This document shows positions 57,826-64,000 of a stretch of 64,000 bases of DNA, one piece after another. The stretch is from the NCBI GenBank assembly GCA_004369045.1, contig ML213515.1:64583-128582 (forward strand), given 5' to 3'. Under the pieces are notes generated by a model. The model saw only the letters and a program-made list of their open reading frames with translations. It was not told where the DNA came from and made no database searches. The stretch's first letter is position 1, and each line of letters begins with the position of its first letter. The DNA comes from Heliocybe sulcata (Eukaryota; Basidiomycota; Agaricomycetes; Gloeophyllales; Gloeophyllaceae). Position numbers and translations under genes: made by a program.

Positions 57826-59184
57826 ATGCCTCCGGTACCAGTGGGAGCACTCCTTCGCAGAACAATACCACCGACGTTCCGTTGGCCACTCAAGTTCTGC
57901 GCGTACACGACCCTTACATGCTACGTCCTCTCTGTCATTACGGGTAACGCGTCCCAAGTCGACAGAGTCTGGACGTTCCTGCCGACGATCTACACGGCGT
58001 ACTATGCTCTCTTGCCTCTTTGGCCATGGTCATCTCCGCTGCCGCTGTACCCGTATGTCCCCAGAGATGTGCCCCGCCGGATTGTCATGGACATGAGCCC
58101 ACGAGCGTTGATGATGCTAGGACTGCAAGTGAGTGTAGCAGTACATCGATGGAATGAGGACTGACGCGATATCCAGGTTGTTTGGATGCTGAGGTACATG
58201 TGTGCCTTCTCGACGCGTATATAGCCTGCTAACATCGCGTCTTGTGCAGGCTAAGCTATAACACGTGGCGCAGGGGTTTATTCAACTTGTATGAGACATA
58301 TCCTTCCACCTTTCACCTTTGAAGCTGACCATACTGTAGCCACGATGAAGACTACCGATGGCAAATCGTCCGAAACAAAGTCCCCAAATGGCTCTTCCAA
58401 ATCTTCAACCTCACGTTCATCGGTACGTTACCCTTCTTTTCCCCAGACCTATCCAATTTTCTTACTTCTCGATCCTTTCCTTTTTGCAGCCATCGCCCAA
58501 AACATCATCCTCTTTCTCCTTGGGCTGCCCGCCCACATCGCCTCCACCCAACCACACACCTCCCTAGCCCCGTCCGACTACATCCTCGGCGCCCTGGCGC
58601 TGCTTACGCTCCTCGGCGAATTTATTGCTGACAACCAGCAATACTCCTTCCAGACGTACAAGCAGACGGGATTCCTGAACACGGACGAGTGGCCCGGTGC
58701 GAGGATACGTTGGACGCAGGAGGACGCGAAGCGCGGGTTTGTGACACGGGGCTTGTGGGCGTGGTCGAGGCATCCTAACTTCTTCTGCGAGCAGACGTTC
58801 TGGGTCAGTCTGCACCTTTTCCTCTATCGTCAAATTAGACGCTGACTATAAATGTTGCAGGTCATCCAGACGCTCATCCCGCTCCTGGCGCCCGGCGACC
58901 CGCACCTCCCGAAAAGACTACCTACCTCAGAATCCTCCCTGACCCCCTTCTGGCCGCTGACGCCTGCACTCGTACTGTGCATGCTCTTTCTGTCGAGCAC
59001 ACGCTTCACGGAGAGCATCTCTCTGGGCAAGTACCCTGAGGCATACCGGGCGTACCAGGCACGGGTATCGATGTTCGTACCGGTATTGACGCCCGTGTGG
59101 GGACTGCTCTTGAAACTCAACGGGAATAAAGAGAGAGTGGAGGTGGTGGTTTGGGGGAAAGGAGAAGAGAAGAAGAGGGATTGA
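57826..59184 (+). CDS. DUF1295 membrane protein (steroid-5-alpha-reductase-like)
   Basis: Multi-helix membrane protein of the family that shares its C-terminal fold with steroid 5-alpha reductases and isoprenylcysteine methyltransferases; reaction unknown, lipid or sterol substrates are likely. It starts PPVPVGALLRRTIPPTF, then TLTCYVLSVITGNASQVDRVW; further on come VVWMLRLSYNTWRRGLFN, DEDYRWQIVRNKVPKWLFQI, EFIADNQQYSF, the signature GLWAWSRHPNFFCEQ and YPEAYRAYQARVSMFVP near the end. Introns after GLQ, WMLR, LFN, FI and FW all join in phase. The start is uncertain: the ATG at 57826 is the first in this frame, but an upstream frame from 57744 (QLPLVFDTPLIVQ) looks like plausible N-terminus one base out of phase. 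Confidence 0.85.
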
Positions 59185-59990
59185 GTGGAAAGTTGTATGA
59201 CGGTGGTCGCATCCGGAAACTATCTTGGTCTGTGCTTCGAACACTATCGCGCTGTTGTCTCTTGAGATGTGTAACATTATTGCGACACTAATTGTATTTA
59301 TTAGTAAATCCAGAGAGAGCAACCTGTGTGGAATGAGGCAAGTAATAAGCTCACGAACTTTGATAGGGCTTTGGAAGCTTCTCTTATGGAGGCCATTGTC
59401 GGTGACTGCGGAACGACTACCTAGGTCTGGGCAGTCAAAGCGAGTGCAGATCTCGCAGGTCGCGAAACCATGCTGAAAGCCTAAGCCAACTCCCTTGATT
59501 AAAGTCAGGGTGCTCTTTACATAGGACAAAAATTTATGTTAACGTGTCTTGCATCTCACCTCTTGTTAGAGTATCCTAGACTTCGTTCTGTCTGTTTTCA
59601 TAATCGCCTGCCACCGGTGTGCATCTGTGTATTTGATCGCTCAGACTTTGTACGCACACGATTGACCATTAACTTCTAGGAGATTGTGTCAGGATACGCT
59701 CACTAGCATCACTGATGCGTTCTTCGGTACGCCATGCTCGCTGAGCTTGACCTCGCCATATCGGTCGGTAAACTGACTGGGCGCCGAAAGGGTTACGGGG
59801 CGTTCCTGAGCGCGACAGGCTCACACGCACGAGCAAACAGAGCGTATGGAGAGGCGGACACGATATTCGTACAGCAGGACGCTTGTATACAGAGAGTAGT
59901 CTGTTCTTCTGAGACGAAAGTTGTCGACGTCCTGCGAAACAGGGAGAGGAAATGCGAAACAGACGACATACCTTATCTTTTAATCTATCA
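59185..59990. other. Convergent spacer
   Basis: About 800 bases between the DUF1295 and quinone-reductase stops; no gene recognised. Confidence 0.5.
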
Positions 59991-61175
59991 TCAATCGACG
60001 ACGCAAACCACCTTCCCGCTAGCCTTGTTAGCTTCCATATACTCATGCGCAGCACCGGCTTCCTCCATCTTGAACACCTTGTCAAGGCCAAGGTGTACCT
60101 CGCCCCGAGCGACCGCGTCGACGATCCACTGAAGTGGGGCCTGCGATACGTCGAGGTAGTGAGAGCTGTATTGAGTTAGGTGCTACCAGGATGCGCATCC
60201 TAAGCAGGTGAATACCCGAGGCGAAATGATCCAGAACGCACCTTGAAAGGCGCCAATGTCCCCATCGGATCGAAATCCTTACACGTCCACACCCCGCCCA
60301 GGACTCCAACCACGCTCGCCACACCATCATCGCTTAAACTCTTAAACGAGTCCACGAGTGTCGGCGGGCCGACCAGCTCGAGGCACTTATCCGCGCCCTT
60401 GCCGCCCGTCAGCTCCTTTACCTTATCAGCAATTGAGGCAGAGCTGTCCTCGATGATCACGTCGTCCACGCCATACGCCTTCAGCTTCTCTGTCTTGCTG
60501 GGGGAGCGTGTTGTAGCGATGACCTTGGGGCAGGAGAAGAGTGAGGACTTGGCGAGCGTGGCGGCGGCTACGCCGACACTGGAAGTGCCCCCGCGGATGA
60601 GGAGTGTGTCAGAAGAGGTGAGTTTGAGTGACTTGGAAAGAGATGCCCAGGCTGAGTTAACCTTTGAATGAGTGAAGGTCAAATTCAGATCGATGTGATT
60701 AGACTCACCGGTGAAGAAAGTCTCGGGGATAGCCCCAAACTCAGCCCAGCCCATTCCCTCAGGAATGGTGACAGGATTTGAGACCTGCGATTGAGGCACG
60801 AGCGTGTACTCCGCATACCCACCTTTACAACAACCTCATTCAGCACATTCGCCCTCCCTGAGATCCACTCTACATACCATCAAACTGCCTCCCCATCCCG
60901 CCCATAACCGCTGCGACCACATCGCCCTCCTTCCACTTCTCCCCTCCCTTCCCTCCGGCATCCTTTACTGTCCCGACGCACTCGATACCCAGCACCCTCG
61001 GAAATTGAATACCGGGGGATTCTCCCTGGCGCGTAAACAGCTCGGAACGGTTGAGTCCGAAGGCTTTGACGCGGATGAGGACATGGCCGGCCTTCGGGGA
61101 TGGCGTCGGGTGGGTGGTGGTGTAGATGAGCCCGGAGGGCGGGATGGGGGCGCGTGGACACACGATTGCTCTCAT
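59991..61175 (-). CDS. Zinc-less MDR quinone oxidoreductase / alcohol dehydrogenase-like
   Basis: NADPH-dependent medium-chain reductase that reduces quinones or enones; cytosolic. The GroES-like half reads MRAIVCPRAPIPPSGLIY, VKAFGLNRSELFTRQGES and PRVLGIECVGTV; the zinc ligands of true alcohol dehydrogenases are missing, as in quinone reductases. The Rossmann half has LLIRGGTSSVGVAAATLAKS (GxxxxG nucleotide loop), VIATTRSPSKTEKLKAYG, VKELTGGKGADKCLELVG and ASVVGVLGG. The end is EANKASGKVVCVVD. Introns after RQFDG, after TFFT and after APFK splice in phase; the last uses the acceptor before HLTQYSSHYLD. Length about 340 residues, usual for the family. Confidence 0.92.
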
Positions 61176-64000
61176 GCTTGGCTGCTAGCCGTAGAGTCTA
61201 AACTCACAGAGATGATATTGAAGCGGCCTTATTATATGTTTCCTATAAAGCATCTGACGTCGATTCGGGTCAGTCTTAGTCACGCCGTCCACGGTCGCCT
61301 TCTGAATGAGCCGTTGAAGCCGACTCAAGCGGTCCTTCATCTGCTTTCAGTAAGCAAACGTTTCTTGGAATAGAAAAAGCGCGGAAGACAGAATCGCTGC
61401 ATATCGTCTGGTGCATCGAGCTGAGGCTAGCAACACCCGGATTTCGCGAAGATGGTGACGAGAAGACTGCGAAATGTCAAGCTTGCTGACCTTGGTTCAT
61501 AAATATCCAGATACCCAGCTGTAAATAGTAGAGCAGAATCAGAAGACCAGGTATATCTGGTGCTGAATGCGTTTAAATTGAAGTGTAGACCGAGAAGAAC
61601 AGCTAAGGGTAATTGCTTAGATAAGCTCCGCGAAGGGAGCCAATAGGAGCGCTCATGCTTGCTGGTGGCCTCCTACTTAGCTCTTGTGGTAGCCCTGCTT
61701 CAGGCCCAGTCACTCCGACGTTCTCCCTTCAGGCTATAACCTGCTGGTCTTCTAATCACCAGTGCCTTTCCTGTATTCGCTGAATATTTTTCTCTAAGGA
61801 TTGCTGAAGGGCTAACCCGTCCATGCGCTCGTTCAACGTCCAGTCTCCAACTTGAGGATGGGCCCCAGATGGACACGACAGAAGATAGCAGCGGTTCATC
61901 AAACTACAAAGTTTGGTCAACGCTCACGATCTTGTCACCAATTGCGGACACACCATATCAGTTGTTTCCGCCGAGTGGCCCTGCCGAAGGATAATAGGTG
62001 CACCGGCGATCTACAACATGATCTTCAACGGCCAGCGCTTCATCAAGACTAATGATATCCAGGGCAGATAATGTCAATTATAAGTTACACGTCTGAATCC
62101 TCTCTCCTCCGTCTCCTCCGATAAGCCCAGTACCCCGCCGATCCCGAACGTTAACCGGACTGCTGATAACTACGATTACGGCGGCCGGTTTCCTCCCAAT
62201 GCAAAGAGCGCCTGAGGTGTATCTCGAATTCCGCAACGTACTCCCGTTCAAAGCCTGCGAAACCTGGCGCGCAGCCGCGCCGTGTAGATGCTGTTCACTG
62301 ATTGTCTCGCGCCCCGGATTCGCCTCTCACAAGCTACGCCCCGTCAGACGTCCTCCTGGCTAGAGAATACTGACAAGGTTCCGGTCGCCGTCATCGACGT
62401 CCTGGAAATGGCGGTAGGGAACTGCGGTAGTGGGTACTCACATGACAAGATGCTAAGGTTGCATCTTACCGCTATGACCTCGAACTGGGTGCCATGAAGC
62501 TTTCCTTCTTCTCCTTCCAGAGTCCAGACTCCAGAATCACGCTTGCGGCGCTAATAACGACATTGATACTTCTCGGCGATCTCGTCTAAATAACCATGGT
62601 TGCATTCGGGCTTGTCCGTGGCCGTCTCCATGAGTGCGTTCATGGTGGCGTCCGGTAGCGGAAGCGTCAGCATGATACATGGTCGTCTCCAAGGTGGGTG
62701 TTATCGAGCTGAGAGTACTCTAAGCGAGAAAGTGGGCGACGTCTCCATATGTGTTGCCCTAGTAATCATACATGCTGTAGCTCCCCAGCACAAGCACGAC
62801 GAGGCTAGAATTCCCAGTTCAGGTCTTTTTGGTTTCAACGGCTGTAAGCTGTCGCTGTGCCGTTCTTCGTTTTCACATACGCCCAGCAGTCCGCAGGGAG
62901 GCCGGTATACATGATGTTGCACGACCCGCTCGAACCAGGAAAAGACAGAAAATAAACGCTCTGTACGACTGTGGCGGTCAGGCACAGAGCTCAGCTGCAT
63001 ACGACGCGCGTGACTAGCGCCAGATGCTCTGCTGGAGGTGGTATAGCGCTAGGCGGACGCCGCAGAAGAGGTCTGGCCTGGCGGCCGAGAGAGTGATGGC
63101 GAAGGCTGCGAAGGGACCGAGATTGAGTGCAGCCAGATGACACAGCGAAGAGTTGGAGGGCTCAATCTGAATTTGCGGCAACTGTCCAAGCTGCAATGAA
63201 GTGATTGTACATGCACATTTAGCCTACGACGATCAAGTGTCAGTGTCGCACGGAATCAAGGAGGTAGAAGGGTTCCGCAATCCTTGGCTGACACCTGCGT
63301 GCGATCTTTGGGGTTTTCATTGGGAGCTGATTTGGGACCTAAAAGCCGATTCCCCAAAAGACATATCTAAGTGTAGCAGCGAAATCATTTCTTCACCACT
63401 TATACGTCGGCGATGAGTCTATACCTTTGTTTATTCCAGTCATTGTTCAGTTAGACTTACAATAGTGGAACGTCGACGAAGACTACGAATGTTGATCGAG
63501 GTGATGTCACTTGCACAGAGTTCTTCATACCCGGTCGGGTACCTTGTAAGTACTCGTCCACTATCCGCCTGAAGTCTATATCTTGAAACAAGCAGTTATG
63601 CAAACAGGGTAACACCAGGTCAATGTGCGGAACTTACGCATACGGACGAGTTTAGCGCCACCCGGTTTCAACCAAGCTAAACGGAACTAACCCGTTTCGA
63701 AATGACTGGAAGCCTAACACCTTACCCGTCTGTTTTGGGGCATCTCGGCGGACCCACAAGGCTAAAGCACGGCCGATGCAGACTCCTCACGATCGAGACG
63801 GACGCCGGGCGGGACGGCGATGGACCTGCACAGCATGTTTCAGGAAATATATTGTCCCCATCGTGCATCCGCGGGAGTGCCTACGGGACCAGACGGGACC
63901 GCGGCAGATAACGTGTGGTGATTTTCTGGCATGTTTCCAGCTGGTGTGCCTGTACGGCGGTTGCCCATCCAATCGCCTAGTGCCTTGCTCGTATCCTCTA
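61176..64000. other. Gene-poor end of window
   Basis: About 2.8 kb of short frames with no recognisable domain. One stretch near 61990-62070 reads IGAPAIYNMIFNGQRFIKTN in one frame and might be a protein relic, but I cannot assign it. Confidence 0.4.

Overview
The window looks like genomic DNA of a filamentous basidiomycete, most likely a wood-decaying agaricomycete. The reasons are many short (about 45-60 nt) GT-AG introns, tiny exons, DUF6533 membrane proteins, a WOPR-domain pair, a glucuronoyl esterase (CE15), a GH30 hydrolase and a CAAX-type Ras. I saw no rRNA, tRNA, CRISPR array, viral gene or LTR element. Coordinates of spliced genes run from the start codon to the stop codon; exon boundaries were worked out by eye from splice sites, reading frame and protein-family expectation.

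Layout: 1-12.7 kb is gene-poor and holds two tandem Gti1/Pac2 (WOPR) transcription-factor genes plus a decayed tandem repeat. 12.7-17.8 kb carries ERG3 (sterol C5-desaturase), a minus-strand GH30 glycosidase whose catalytic Asn-Glu-Pro is spelled largely by a 6-nt exon, and SDE2. 19.2-29.7 kb is a redox and cell-wall block: an aromatic-ring-type FAD monooxygenase, a C2H2 regulator, a secreted CE15 esterase and two tandem flavin monooxygenase-like genes with N-terminal signal sequences and many N-glycosylation sites. 31.6-33.3 kb is a divergent pair of small hydrophilic stress-type proteins (one is Con-6). 34.3-38.2 kb has a DUF6533 gene, a dead CE15 fragment and two nested non-autonomous DNA transposons.

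38.3-46 kb holds DNA polymerase eta, a Git3/cAR-like GPCR with a long Ser/Pro-rich tail, and a DUF3602 (PAR32-like) gene. 47-51.6 kb is a Ras block: a decayed Ras copy, an intact ras1-type gene and a divergent Ras-like gene. 52-61.2 kb has CIA30, a BAHD-type acyltransferase, a second DUF6533 gene with a frame slip, a DUF1295 reductase-like membrane protein and a zinc-less MDR quinone reductase. 61.2-64 kb has nothing I can name.

Functionally, the genes cover morphogenesis and nutrient signalling (WOPR, GPCR, Ras, PAR32-like), plant cell-wall attack (CE15, GH30), membrane sterol/lipid chemistry (ERG3, DUF1295), flavin redox enzymes, genome maintenance (SDE2, pol eta) and mitochondrial complex I assembly. 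I do not see a single co-regulated cluster. Several genes each carry one isolated break (a stop or a frame slip), so either recent decay or base-level assembly error should be kept in mind.
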